Assembly: GCA_910580045.1 (NCBI GenBank)
Contig: CAJTXF010000009.1
Coordinates: 1-63,730, forward strand
Origin: an uncultured Eubacteriales bacterium
Lineage (GTDB): Bacteria > Bacillota > Clostridia > Oscillospirales > Acutalibacteraceae
Reading direction: 5' to 3'
DNA: 63,730 nucleotides
In this document: piece by piece, positions 33,735 through 42,522 of the stretch
Numbering within the stretch: the first letter of the stretch is position 1
Layout: every line of letters starts with the position of its first letter
Translations under genes and position numbers: made by a program
Notes under the pieces: model-generated
The model's input: only the letters and a program-made list of their open reading frames with translations
Database searches by the model: none
What the model was told of the DNA's origin: nothing

Positions 33735-34135
33735 ACGGCAGCTTATGATTAAGTCTAGGGCCCAACGCTTCGGAAAGCCAGTCCGCATCTCTCCGCGACT
33801 TAGGAAAGCGGAGCTTTCCTAAGTCTGCGGAATCGTGCTGCTCGGGTGGTTTGGCGGCGCTCCGGTTGCTTCTATCTGGCTCGGGCGGGCCGCCGGACGC
33901 TCTGCGCCGTTCCTTTCTCTGTTCGCGCCGCCTGGAAGGGCAAGGTCAAGGGCAAGACCTTGGGGCGCTGGTCTCGCCTGGCGGCTCGGTCGGGTCAGAA
34001 CGCTCCCCACTGGGGAGCTTCCCCCCAAACCCTGCCAGGGGGACTTTTTTCAAAAAGTCCCCCTGGACCCCTCAAAAACCTTTCGCCCGCGCCCCTTTAT
34101 TGCTCTTGCTATTACGCTTTCCGCCCGCGCTTCAC
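33735..34135. repeat. Large fold-back repeat, right-half copy D
   Basis: About 400 bases without a gene. TAGGGCCCAACGCTTCGG and the central hairpin (GACTTAGGAAAGC, GGA, GCTTTCCTAAGTC at 33797-33825, extended by CCGC/GCGG) open it. Then come GGTTTGGCGGCGCTCC, a GAACAG-type inner module, GCGCCGCC, CAAGGTCAAGG, a GGTCTCGCC...GGCTCGGTCGG segment, CCCTGCC, and a perfect stem CCAGGGGGACTTTTT / AAAAAGTCCCCCTGG at 34033-34064. Its 3' end resembles the end of copy A (GCTTTCCGCCCGCGCTT). Confidence 0.72.
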
Positions 34136-34138
34136 ACT

Positions 34139-35785
34139 TCACTCCTCTGGCTTCTCCTTCAGCCGCTCTCCCAGCTTCTCTCCTATCTCCTGAAACACCT
34201 GGCCCACTTCTTTTCCCTGGACCGCTGACTCCTTCAGCACTGTCACGCAGTACACAGGCCCTTTCTCGTCGCACACAAACCCGCAGTACCAAAAGTGGGA
34301 CAGCTCCTCCCCATTGGCATACACCCCTGTTTGTGCTGTGCCTGTTTTAATGCCGCTCACACAGTTCTCCGGGGCCCCGCCAGCCCCGGTACCCTCCTTC
34401 GCTGCCTGCACCAAGTACCCCCGCAGCCGCTTTGCGGTGGACGCACTCATGGCCTGGCGGGTGATGTCTGTCACCGGGCTCTGGGGCGTCAGCTCCCCTT
34501 CCCCGCTGACCAGGCCCTCTATCAGCTTGGGCGAGCTGTATACCCCATCCGCCGCGATGGCGTTCATCAGCCCGCACATCTGCAGAGGGGTGACGCTCAC
34601 CTCCCCCTGGCCAAAGGAAAAGTTTGCCAAAGCCCGGGCATTTTCCAGCGCGTCCCCCTGGGGCAGGGCCCCGGCGTTCATAAACAGCCCCCGGCCGAAC
34701 TCCTGCCCAGCCCCCAGGCCCAGGTTATAGGCCATACTCAGCACAGGCTGCCCCCCAATGGCCCGGGCCGCGCTGATGAAATAGCAGTTGCAGGACTTCT
34801 CTATGGCTCCGGCCAAATCCACCTGGCCGTGGGACTGACCGTCAAAGCAGTGAAAGAGCATCCCGCCCGCGTTCAGGGCACCTGTACAGGTAAAGTCCCG
34901 GAGCAGCGGGCCGCTTTCCAGCTCCACAGCCGCTGTCACCAGCTTAAACACCGAGCCCGGCGCATAGGCGCAGAAGGCCCGGTTCACTAAGGGGGAATCC
35001 TGGCTCTGGGCCGCCCGGCCGATTTGGCTGGGCTCAAAATCCGGCAGGCTGCATAGGGCCCGAATCTTGCAGTCCGGCACCTCTGTGATGACCACCGCGC
35101 CCTTGCCCAGCTTGGCCGAGGCCTCCTCTGCTATGCGCTGGATGTCCGCATCGATGGTGACAGCCACGCCCCCCTCCGCCTCCTCCATGGTGTCGGAAAT
35201 CAGCCGCTTATCCCCGGCAATCACTCTGCCAAAGGCGTCCACATGGTAGTAGACAGACACTGCTCCCTGGTGCAGGCTCAGGGCGTCGTCCATGGCCAGC
35301 TCCACCCCAGCCGCGCCAATCCCCTGGCCGTCCAGATATCCCACCACATGGGGGGCCAGCTGCCCCTCCTCATACCGGCCCGCCACCTGGAACATATCCA
35401 CACAGTCATGCTTCACCGGGCGCTCCAGCTCTATGGCAAAGGGCTTCCCGTCTTCCAAAGCCGCAGCCAGCCTGTCCCTGTACGCGCCGCCAGTGGCGGT
35501 CTCAATCGCGCCCACAGCCTCAATCGTGGGGGCCACTGCTGCCACCCAGTGCTTTCGGCTGCCGGTCAGGGGGCGGAGATTGCAGTCGTAAATCGTGCCC
35601 CTGTCCTTCACCACATCCAGCCGGTAGGTGCTCTGCTGGCCTGCCGCAGCCACATACTCCGCATCCCCGGACACATTGGCAATGGAGTACCCTGCCGCCC
35701 CCAGCAGCCCCATCAGCAAAAGCACCAGGGCATAGGCCTTGCGCCCTGCTGTCCGCTGTTTTTTCCTCTCTGCTCTGTCCTGCAT
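34139..35785 (-). CDS. Class B penicillin-binding protein (transpeptidase)
   Basis: The 548-residue protein has one N-terminal membrane helix (residues 16-37), a dimerisation domain starting with DRGTIYDCNLRPL, and a transpeptidase domain with SVFK (S278, K281), SCN (331-333) and KTG (480-482). It would cross-link peptidoglycan outside the membrane. The small N-domain and length fit the PbpA/SpoVD-like group used in elongation or sporulation; which one cannot be read. The ATG at 35785 follows GGAGG; the frame extends upstream without support. It stands alone, divergent from the TSUP pair. Confidence 0.9.
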   Translation of the reverse strand: MQDRAERKKQRTAGRKAYALVLLLMGLLGAAGYSIANVSGDAEYVAAAGQQSTYRLDVVKDRGTIYDCNLRPLTGSRKHWVAAVAPTIEAVGAIETATGGAYRDRLAAALEDGKPFAIELERPVKHDCVDMFQVAGRYEEGQLAPHVVGYLDGQGIGAAGVELAMDDALSLHQGAVSVYYHVDAFGRVIAGDKRLISDTMEEAEGGVAVTIDADIQRIAEEASAKLGKGAVVITEVPDCKIRALCSLPDFEPSQIGRAAQSQDSPLVNRAFCAYAPGSVFKLVTAAVELESGPLLRDFTCTGALNAGGMLFHCFDGQSHGQVDLAGAIEKSCNCYFISAARAIGGQPVLSMAYNLGLGAGQEFGRGLFMNAGALPQGDALENARALANFSFGQGEVSVTPLQMCGLMNAIAADGVYSSPKLIEGLVSGEGELTPQSPVTDITRQAMSASTAKRLRGYLVQAAKEGTGAGGAPENCVSGIKTGTAQTGVYANGEELSHFWYCGFVCDEKGPVYCVTVLKESAVQGKEVGQVFQEIGEKLGERLKEKPEE

Positions 35786-35911
35786 TTCCGCCACCTCCGC
35801 GTAGGATTTCACCGGATAGTGTGCGGAATTTTTCGGTAGAAATACATCCCCAGCGTATGAGAGGGCCCGGGATTGGCAAGCTAAAGGTATCAACACACAA
35901 GGGAGGCCCTT

Positions 35912-36289
35912 ATGAAACAGACAGGCACCCAGGCGTACAGGCTGAGATATTTGATAACCGGCGGGCTGGCTGGCCTGGCAAACGGGCTGTTCGGGGCAGG
36001 CGGGGGGCTGTTTTTGGTCCCCCTGCTCTCCAGCTGGGCAAAGATGCCCCGGCGCAAAGCCTTTGCGGCCTCTGTGGGGGTGATTCTGCCTCTCTCAGCA
36101 GTGTCAGCGGTGATTTACTGGCTCCGGGGCGGCCTGGATTTGTCCGGGGCCTGGGGCTATCTGCTGGGAGGAGCCCTCGGCGGGCTGGTGTCCGGGAGAG
36201 TGTTCCGCCGGGTGCCGGTAAGCTGGCTGCGCAGGGGCTTTGGCCTCCTTATCGTATACGGCGGCATCCGGGCCATTCTGGGGGGATGA
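35912..36289 (+). CDS. Half-size TSUP (TauE/SafE) permease, first of a pair
   Basis: At 125 residues this is about half a normal TSUP transporter (240-270). It has four membrane helices and the family motif GGLAGLANGLFGAGGGLFLVPLL. TSUP proteins move sulfite, sulfonates, sulfoacetate and related anions. GGAGG precedes the ATG. A second half-size gene follows 50 bases on, and the two together would make one full transporter. Confidence 0.85.
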   Translation: MKQTGTQAYRLRYLITGGLAGLANGLFGAGGGLFLVPLLSSWAKMPRRKAFAASVGVILPLSAVSAVIYWLRGGLDLSGAWGYLLGGALGGLVSGRVFRRVPVSWLRRGFGLLIVYGGIRAILGG

Positions 36290-36339
36290 GAGCAATCTTG
36301 GCGGCCGCCTCATAACCCTCACCTGAAAGGAGCATTCTC

Positions 36340-36729
36340 ATGGACTTCACCCTTAACGCCCTTATCGGCTTTCTCACCGGCATCCTCTCCGGCTTTGGCA
36401 TCGGCGGCGGAACCCTGCTTCTCCTCTGGCTCACCATGGTCCGCCATACCCCCCAGCTCCAGGCTGGGGGCATCAACCTCATCTACTTCATTGCCTGCGC
36501 CCTTCCGGCCCTATGGGGGCATATAAAAAACGGCCTGGTAGATTTCCAGGCCGTTCTGTTCTGCGCTTTGGCGGGCGCTCCCGCCTGTGCTGCCGGAGCC
36601 CTCCTGGCTTCTCAGCTGGACGCCTCTCTCCTGCGCCGGATATTCGGCGGGTTCATCCTGCTTATCGGCCTGCGGGAGGTCTTCCACCGGGCAGGCAGGG
36701 AAGATGAACCCGCTCAGCGGTCCCGGTAG
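36340..36729 (+). CDS. Half-size TSUP (TauE/SafE) permease, second of a pair
   Basis: The 129-residue protein again has four membrane helices and the motif LIGFLTGILSGFGIGGGTLLLLWL, the counterpart of the GAGGG motif in the first gene. AAAGGAG precedes the ATG. The pair probably forms a hetero-oligomer. Its last 16 bases overlap, tail to tail, the minus-strand DUF308 gene. Confidence 0.85.
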   Translation: MDFTLNALIGFLTGILSGFGIGGGTLLLLWLTMVRHTPQLQAGGINLIYFIACALPALWGHIKNGLVDFQAVLFCALAGAPACAAGALLASQLDASLLRRIFGGFILLIGLREVFHRAGREDEPAQRSR

Positions 36730-37256
36730 AGCCTATCCGCCACCAAAGTGTTCACCAGGGTGTACACCCCGTCAAACACAAAGCCCACGCCGATAAACAC
36801 CACCAGGCTCTCCACTGCCTTAAAGGGCCGCAGCACCATCACCGCCCCGAGCAGAGCCAGCACCAGCGCGGCAGACAGGGAAATCCACCACTTCTCAAAG
36901 CCCAGGGCTTTCATGTCCAGGGCTTTCTTCACAGCTGAGACGCTGTCCACCAGGATATACAGCCCCAGCGCCACGGGGATAACAGACACCAGCACCTGGG
37001 GCGTCACCAGCAGGAACACCCCAAGCAGGGCCAGGACGATTCCCAAAAACAGGTCGAACCGCTGGTCATAGCTGCCGCTGCCCCGGAAGTACCCAGCCAC
37101 ACGAACCACGCCATAGCCCAGCGTCACCACACCAATCAGGGTGCAGGCCAGTTTCAGCGCTGAGCCCGGGCGGAGCATAAGCACCACGCCCAGGAGGGTA
37201 TATAAAATGGATGTTAAAATCAGGCTGTTTCGAATCGCTTTGAGCATGAAAGCCAC
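36714..37256 (-). CDS. HdeD/DUF308 family membrane protein
   Basis: The 180-residue protein has six predicted membrane helices in three hairpins (ILYTLLGVVLMLRPG, LFLGIVLALLGVFLLVTPQ, ALVLALLGAVMVLRPF), each with the LRP/VTP-type turn of DUF308. HdeD is an acid-stress membrane protein in E. coli; the function here is unknown. It starts three bases after the GNAT stop, so the two genes form an operon. The 3' end overlaps the second TSUP gene by 16 bases. Confidence 0.85.
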   Translation of the reverse strand: MAFMLKAIRNSLILTSILYTLLGVVLMLRPGSALKLACTLIGVVTLGYGVVRVAGYFRGSGSYDQRFDLFLGIVLALLGVFLLVTPQVLVSVIPVALGLYILVDSVSAVKKALDMKALGFEKWWISLSAALVLALLGAVMVLRPFKAVESLVVFIGVGFVFDGVYTLVNTLVADRLYRDR

Positions 37257-37259
37257 TCC

Positions 37260-37793
37260 TTAAAGATATTTTATCATACTGTATTCGTCCGCATACGTGC
37301 CGTCCAGGTATTTCAGCGCCCGGGGCCGGGTGCCTGTGACTGCAAAGCCGAAGCTCTTGTACATGCCCAGGGCCCGCTGGTTCCCTGCCACCACATCCAG
37401 CTCTACCTGTTCCACACCGTGCTCCCGGTACCAGGCCAGGCAGGCTTCCATCATGTAGCCGCCGATGCCTCTGCCCCAAAACTCTTTCAGCAGAGCAAAG
37501 GCGACCCCGCCCCGGTGCCGGAACCGCTGGCCCCGGCTGACCAGCATCGCGGAGCACTGTCCAACCAGCCGCCCCTGGTAAAAGGCGGAATACCACTGTT
37601 GGTCGGGGTTCTGTGCCATTGCCTCAATCAGCGTCTGCTCCTGCTCGATTGTGAAGCTGAACTCCCCCGGATTCCGGGCCAGAAAGGGGCTTTCCGTGTC
37701 CATTTGGCGCATGACTTTGATCAGCTCCGCCGCATCCTCCACAGTAGGCGGGCGCAGGGTGAGCGTCTCGCCATTTTTCATCTGGTACTTCAT
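37260..37793 (-). CDS. GNAT family N-acetyltransferase
   Basis: The 177-residue protein begins MKYQMKNGETLTLRPPTVEDAAEL and has the acetyl-CoA loop as FWGRGIGGYMMEACLAWYREHG and the late motif NQRALGMYKSFGF. It looks like the RimI/SpeG-like branch of small-molecule or protein acetyltransferases. The acceptor is unknown. First gene of a pair with DUF308. Confidence 0.88.
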   Translation of the reverse strand: MKYQMKNGETLTLRPPTVEDAAELIKVMRQMDTESPFLARNPGEFSFTIEQEQTLIEAMAQNPDQQWYSAFYQGRLVGQCSAMLVSRGQRFRHRGGVAFALLKEFWGRGIGGYMMEACLAWYREHGVEQVELDVVAGNQRALGMYKSFGFAVTGTRPRALKYLDGTYADEYSMIKYL

Positions 37794-37834
37794 GGGTATC
37801 GCCTCCCTATGTTATTTATTGTATGATGGGACGG

Positions 37835-38596
37835 TTATGCGGAGATAAAACAGGCCAGCTCTGCCGCAATATCAAAATGGCTCATATCGTGCTGCGTGCC
37901 GGTGAGGCTGTCCCCCTCCGAACGGGGGTCCCACTGGGGCGCGTCCAGCAAGTCGCCGCTGGTGAGGAAGTAATACAGCTCATAGCCCCGGAAATCGCAC
38001 ATAGCCTGCAAGGCGGCGCACTCCATCTCCACGGAGATGCACCCCTCGGCCTTGCGCTTTTGAAAATTCCCCTCCGTCTCCCGAAAGAAGGCATCCGTGG
38101 TCCAGGTGCCGCCGGTGACATAGGGAAGGCCCCGGCTTTTCAAGAAAGCCTCGACCGCCTGGTAATTTTTCACCACAATGCGGTCGGCCGGGGCGGCATA
38201 GTGGTACGAGGTGCCCTCGTCCCGCCAGGCCCAGGCGGGCACCATTACCTTGCCGTGGGCAATTTCCTTATCCAGGCAGCCCGCCCCGCCGAACACAATA
38301 AACTCCTTCGTATCCACCAGCATGGCCACGCCCTCCAGCAGGCCCACCGCCGCCGGAGCCCCAATCAGCGTTTTATAAAAGGCAAGTGTGCGCCCCTTGT
38401 ATTCCAGGGAATAGACAGGTGTCGGCCCGCAGGCGTTTCGCTCCTGGGCGAACTCCCGGCAGGGGTAGCGGTTGAGCACATACTCTTCGATTACGTCAGA
38501 AAAGGTGACGATGCAGGCATCGCATTTCAAACGGTCCTCTGCCGGATGGAGCTGTATGATGGCGGGTGAGTTGGGGTCAAAGCTGCTGGTTATCAT
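37835..38596 (-). CDS. Nucleoside phosphorylase family protein
   Basis: The 253-residue protein has the purine/uridine phosphorylase fold (PNP_UDP_1): IGAPAAVGLLEGVAML, FVGGAGCLD-type IVFGGAGCLDKE, and near the end GCISVEMECAALQAMCDFRG, which holds the Glu that contacts ribose. It cleaves a nucleoside with phosphate; the base is unclear. It overlaps the stop of the upstream AMP-ligase fusion by four bases (ATGA), so it is translated with it, an odd pairing of nucleoside salvage and acyl activation under one T-box. Confidence 0.88.
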   Translation of the reverse strand: MITSSFDPNSPAIIQLHPAEDRLKCDACIVTFSDVIEEYVLNRYPCREFAQERNACGPTPVYSLEYKGRTLAFYKTLIGAPAAVGLLEGVAMLVDTKEFIVFGGAGCLDKEIAHGKVMVPAWAWRDEGTSYHYAAPADRIVVKNYQAVEAFLKSRGLPYVTGGTWTTDAFFRETEGNFQKRKAEGCISVEMECAALQAMCDFRGYELYYFLTSGDLLDAPQWDPRSEGDSLTGTQHDMSHFDIAAELACFISA

Positions 38597-40890
38597 TTGT
38601 TCCCCTCCCGCAGCTCCACCCGCCGGATTTTCCCGCTGATAGTCTTGGGCAGCTCCTCCCGGAATTCCACAATACGGGGATACTTATAAGGGGCAGTGTG
38701 CTTTTTCACGTAGGTCTGTATCTCCTTTTTCAGCTCATCGCTGGGCTGGGTGCCTCTGGTCAGCACGATATCCGCCTTGACCACCTGGCCCCGGATGGGG
38801 TCTGGGGCAGCTGTGACAGCGCACTCCAGCACATAGGGCAGCTCCATAATCACGCTCTCGATTTCAAAGGGCCCAATGCGGTAGCCCGAGGACTTGATGA
38901 CGTCGTCCGTGCGGCCCACGTACCAGAAGTACCCGTCCTCATCCCGCCAGGCTGTGTCGCCGGTGTGGTAGAGGCCGTCGTGCCAGGCCTCTTTGGTCTG
39001 AATCTCGTCCTGATAATACCCCCGGAACAGCCCGCAGGGCACCTTTTTATCGGTGCGGATAACAATCTCCCCAGTCTCGCCCACTGGGGCGGACTTGCCG
39101 TTGGGCAGCACCACATCCACATCATACAGGGGGCTGGGTTTTCCCATTGAGCCCACCTTGGGGATAGTGCCCACCGGGTTATAGATGACGCAGGTGGTCT
39201 CGGTCTGGCCAAAGCCCTCCATAAGCATCAGGCCCGTGGCCCGCTTCCACTGCTCATAGACCTCTGGATTCAGGGCCTCGCCTGCTGTGGTGGAGTACTC
39301 AATGCCGGACAAATCGTACTTGGAGAGGTCCTCCTTTATGAAGAACCGATACATGGTGGGCGGGGCGCAGAAAGTGGTGATGTGGTACTTGGCGAACATG
39401 GGGAGAATGTCGTGGGCGTCAAATTTATCGAAATCATAGGTAAAGAGGGCTGCCTCGCACATCCACTGGCCATAGTACTTGCCCCACATGGCCTTGCCCC
39501 AGCCTGTGTCTGAGATGGTGAAATGCAGGCCGTCCGGGTTCACATTGTGCCAGTACCTGGCAGTGATATAGTGGCCCAGGGCATATTTATAGCTGTGCTC
39601 CGCAATCTTCGGATAGCCCGTGGTGCCGGAGGTGAAATACATCAGCATCAAGTCACTGCCGCAGGGGGAGTCGGGCCTGCGCTCATAGGTATCCGGGAAG
39701 GCCGCCAGTTCTCTATCGAAATCATGCCAGCCCAGGCGATTCTGGCCCACCATGATTTTCACCTTGACCCCCGGACAGTTCTGGGCGGCCCGGTCCGCCT
39801 CGCCGGCGGTCTGGCCGTCCGAGGTGCAGACAATGGCCTTAACCCCCGCGGCCTTAAAGCGGTAATCGAAATCATGCTCCATCAGCTGGTGGGTGGCGGG
39901 AATAATCACCGCGCCCATCTTGTGCAGGGCGGTAATCACATACCAGAACTGGTAGTGGCGCTTGAGCACCACCAGCACCTTATCCCCCCGCTGGATGCCC
40001 AGGGACTCAAAATAGTTGGCGGTCTGGTTGGAAAGGCGGCTGATATCCCCAAAAGTAAACCGGCGCTCCCGCTTCTCCTTATCCACATGGAGCATGGCCA
40101 GCTTATCCGGAGTGCGGCGGGCAATCTCGTCCACCACGTCAAAGGCAAAGTTAAAGTTTTCTTCGTTCTTAAACTGGATGCCGTTTAAGATGCCGTTCTC
40201 ATCCAGGCTGGTGTCAATAAACGGCTCAATCACGCATTCCCGGTTCTGGCGGGCCAGCTTGCGCTCAATCAGGGTCTGGAACTTGTCAGGCTGGGCAGGC
40301 GCGTCCTCTGTTCCCTTCATGACCATGGCATACAGCTGGCAGTCCTCGCCGCCAGTGGCAATCATCCCATGGGGTGTGCCGGAGTTATAGTAGATAGAAT
40401 CCCCCTCATGCAGCACCTCAATATGGGAGCCAATCTGGACCTTCATGGTGCCCTTGATGACAATATCGAATTCCTGCCCTGCGTGGCTGGCCAGCTTGAT
40501 GGCCACATGCTGCTCCGCCTCACTATAGGGCATGGTGACAAAAAAGGGTTCAGCGGTCTTGTCTTTGAACAGCGGGGCCAGGTTCAGATACTTGAAGCCA
40601 TGCCGCCGGGTAATCGGCAGGCCGTCCCCATGGCGGACAATGGTATAGGTAGACAGAGTGGGGCTGACCCCGCGAATCAAATCAGTGGGGTCCACGCCAA
40701 AACGCTTGGCGCACTTGTAGATAAAGGTAAAGCTGAAGTCCTGTTCGCCGGACTCACAGCGCTGGTACTCTTCCCGGCTGATGCCTGTACACTTTGCCAT
40801 CTCTTCCTCCGAAAGGCCCGTAATCTCCCGCATGGTACGGATACGGGTGGCCACCTCGGCCAACTGGGTTTTCAAATCTGTTTTTTCCAT
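38593..40890 (-). CDS. XRE-cupin-acyl-CoA synthetase fusion
   Basis: The 765-residue protein joins three parts: an XRE helix-turn-helix (about residues 12-72, RIRTMREITGLSEEEMAKCTG), a cupin (about 125-192, HAGQEFDIVIKGTMKV...GDSIYYNSGTPHGM), and an AMP-binding acyl-CoA ligase (about 265-760) with the P-loop FTSGTTGYPK, the GFGQTET motif, YHTGDTAWRDEDGYFWYVGRTDDVIKSSGYRIGP, and the catalytic Lys near the end in PKTISGKIRR. The ligase resembles acetyl- and medium-chain acyl-CoA synthetases. XRE-cupin regulators usually sense a small ligand. GGGG precedes the ATG at 40890. A T-box controls the transcript, and the next gene is a nucleoside phosphorylase. Confidence 0.92.
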   Translation of the reverse strand: MEKTDLKTQLAEVATRIRTMREITGLSEEEMAKCTGISREEYQRCESGEQDFSFTFIYKCAKRFGVDPTDLIRGVSPTLSTYTIVRHGDGLPITRRHGFKYLNLAPLFKDKTAEPFFVTMPYSEAEQHVAIKLASHAGQEFDIVIKGTMKVQIGSHIEVLHEGDSIYYNSGTPHGMIATGGEDCQLYAMVMKGTEDAPAQPDKFQTLIERKLARQNRECVIEPFIDTSLDENGILNGIQFKNEENFNFAFDVVDEIARRTPDKLAMLHVDKEKRERRFTFGDISRLSNQTANYFESLGIQRGDKVLVVLKRHYQFWYVITALHKMGAVIIPATHQLMEHDFDYRFKAAGVKAIVCTSDGQTAGEADRAAQNCPGVKVKIMVGQNRLGWHDFDRELAAFPDTYERRPDSPCGSDLMLMYFTSGTTGYPKIAEHSYKYALGHYITARYWHNVNPDGLHFTISDTGWGKAMWGKYYGQWMCEAALFTYDFDKFDAHDILPMFAKYHITTFCAPPTMYRFFIKEDLSKYDLSGIEYSTTAGEALNPEVYEQWKRATGLMLMEGFGQTETTCVIYNPVGTIPKVGSMGKPSPLYDVDVVLPNGKSAPVGETGEIVIRTDKKVPCGLFRGYYQDEIQTKEAWHDGLYHTGDTAWRDEDGYFWYVGRTDDVIKSSGYRIGPFEIESVIMELPYVLECAVTAAPDPIRGQVVKADIVLTRGTQPSDELKKEIQTYVKKHTAPYKYPRIVEFREELPKTISGKIRRVELREGNK

Positions 40891-40984
40891 TGAATCGTCC
40901 CCCTTGTCAGTAGTATTTTTATTTCCATGGCGGTTATTCGCCAAACAGCAAAGCGGCTGAGCATGGGCCATGGCCGGAATAAAA

Positions 40985-41285
40985 AGAAAACCGTCCCACG
41001 GGAAGTACTCCCATGAGACGGATATGCTCCGCGGTACCACTCATTTTGCGCTGTGGCTTACACACAGCGCCGCTTATAGGCTCCAACAAGCCCTCCGCCT
41101 TAACGCGGCGGTCACGAGAGGCGCCTACTGTGGGGGATTCCCCAGTTCGGGCCTCCGGCTCAGAAGGGATTGGCAAAAAGAGCTTCCTGCCAGCTTCCAC
41201 CTACCGCTGGCTCTCTGTAAGGACTCACTCCTCCGCTGTCTTCGTCACAGCCATTTGAGACTATTCCATTTACCATATATTGTAT
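40985..41285 (-). ncRNA. T-box riboswitch of the acyl-CoA ligase fusion
   Basis: On the minus strand: AGTGAGTCCTTACAGAGAG and GCCAGCGGTAGGTGGAAGC of stem I, then GCCAATCCCTTCTGAG, an antiterminator with AGTGGTACCGCGGAG (about 41044-41030), and a terminator CCGTCTCATGGG/CCCGTGGGACGG (41020-40991) followed by TTTTCTTTTT. By comparison with the glyQS-type layout, the specifier is most likely AUC at 41170-41168 (isoleucine), though UCC overlaps it. The amino acid is therefore a low-confidence call, the T-box itself a firm one. Confidence 0.9.
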
Positions 41286-41288
41286 TTC

Positions 41289-41317
41289 AGTATACAATGT
41301 TTCTATGAAAAAGTCAA
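41289..41317 (-). promoter_or_regulatory. Sigma-A promoter for the T-box/ligase transcript
   Basis: On the minus strand TTGACT (41317-41312), 17 bases, TATACT (41294-41289). Confidence 0.85.
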
Positions 41318-41319
41318 GA

Positions 41320-42375
41320 TTATTCTGAAAAATTTTTCCTGTACTTTTTCTCCTGCCTCCGGGATTTGGCCAGGCTCCGGCTGGGCTGGCCCTGTTTCAT
41401 GCGCACAGTGCTGATATGGTGGGTGCGCTGAGACTCCCCGTTGAGAAGCTGATAGCTCTTCCACCGCTCAGAATCCAGCTCCCCGCTCTCCAAGGCTGCC
41501 CGGACGGCACAGTCAGGCTCGTTCTCGTGCCTGCAGTCCCGGAACCGGCAGCTGGCGAAATATTGCTCCACATCCGGGAACGCCGCGGATAAGCCCTCCG
41601 CCGCGTCCCACATCCCCAACTCCCGCATACCGGGTGTGTCAATCACCAGCAGGCCAGAGGCCAGCCGCAGCAGCTGGCGGTGGGTGGTAGTGTGCCGCCC
41701 CCTGCCGTCCCGCTCCCGGATTCCGCTGACCGTCATAATATCCTCCCCAGCCAGGCGGTTGATAAGGCTGGACTTCCCCACGCCGGAGGAGCCCAGCAGG
41801 GCGGCGGTCTCTCCTGGCCTGAGATAGGGTGCCAGCTCCTCCATGCCTTCTCCCGTGCGGGTGCTCAGTGCAATGACTGGCACCTGGGGCCCGGCAGTCT
41901 CCCGGGCAGCAACGAGCTTTTCCTCATGGTTCCCGGGCAAATCCCGCTTGGTGAGCAGCACAATAGGCTTAGCTTTGCTGTTCCAGGCCAGGGTCAGGTA
42001 TCTCTCCAGCCGCTGGGGGCTGAAATCCTGGTTCAGGGACTGCACGGCAAACACCACATCCATATTGGCGGCCACAGCCTGCTCGGTGCCGTGCCAGCCG
42101 TCCAGCCGGGAGAAGAAGCTCCTGCGGGGCAGGGTCTCCACAATCTGCCAGTTCCCGGGGGCAGGCAGAGCCAGCACAAAGTCCCCTGTGGTGGGAAAGA
42201 TTCGTCCGGGCTCATAGTAGAATTCCTTGGTTTTCAGCTGCGCCAGCTGCTCTCCCTGAGGGGTAATAAGCTGGAAGCGCTCCTTCCACACTGCTGTCAC
42301 CCGGGCGGGCTGGGCAGGGGCATTATCTTTGGGCAAATACTCCTGGGGAAAGCCCCAGTCGGTTAGTTTTATCAT
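41320..42375 (-). CDS. rsgA: Ribosome small-subunit GTPase RsgA
   Basis: The 351-residue protein is a circularly permuted GTPase: an N-terminal OB-fold, G4 LLTKRD, then G1 GSSGVGKSSLINRL and G3 DTPGMRELG, followed by a zinc-binding C-terminus (CRFRDCRHENEPDC). RsgA checks late 30S assembly. The start ATG (42375) is preceded by TTGGAGGA. A consensus promoter lies about 110 bases upstream. A short ORF in the leader (from 42437) ends with ATGA overlapping this start; it may be a coupled leader peptide. Confidence 0.95.
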   Translation of the reverse strand: MIKLTDWGFPQEYLPKDNAPAQPARVTAVWKERFQLITPQGEQLAQLKTKEFYYEPGRIFPTTGDFVLALPAPGNWQIVETLPRRSFFSRLDGWHGTEQAVAANMDVVFAVQSLNQDFSPQRLERYLTLAWNSKAKPIVLLTKRDLPGNHEEKLVAARETAGPQVPVIALSTRTGEGMEELAPYLRPGETAALLGSSGVGKSSLINRLAGEDIMTVSGIRERDGRGRHTTTHRQLLRLASGLLVIDTPGMRELGMWDAAEGLSAAFPDVEQYFASCRFRDCRHENEPDCAVRAALESGELDSERWKSYQLLNGESQRTHHISTVRMKQGQPSRSLAKSRRQEKKYRKNFSE

Positions 42376-42485
42376 TCCATTCCTCCAATCGAAAACGGGT
42401 GGGCCTTCTGCTTGCGATGATGTTTTTCATAAGACATCACTCCTTTCCAATTCTGAGGACGGGCTGATTAGGGTTGAACAGGTTT

Positions 42486-42514
42486 ATTATAGCACAGCAG
42501 GTAGGGAATGTCAA
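42486..42514 (-). promoter_or_regulatory. Consensus sigma-A promoter for rsgA
   Basis: On the minus strand TTGACA (42514-42509), 17 bases, TATAAT (42491-42486), both perfect matches. Confidence 0.92.
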
Positions 42515-42522
42515 GGTTTGGG

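Noticed and set aside
33835..34350. A 171-codon ORF across repeat D and the PBP end
   Set aside because: Half lies in the repeat and half is antisense to the PBP; no ribosome site.
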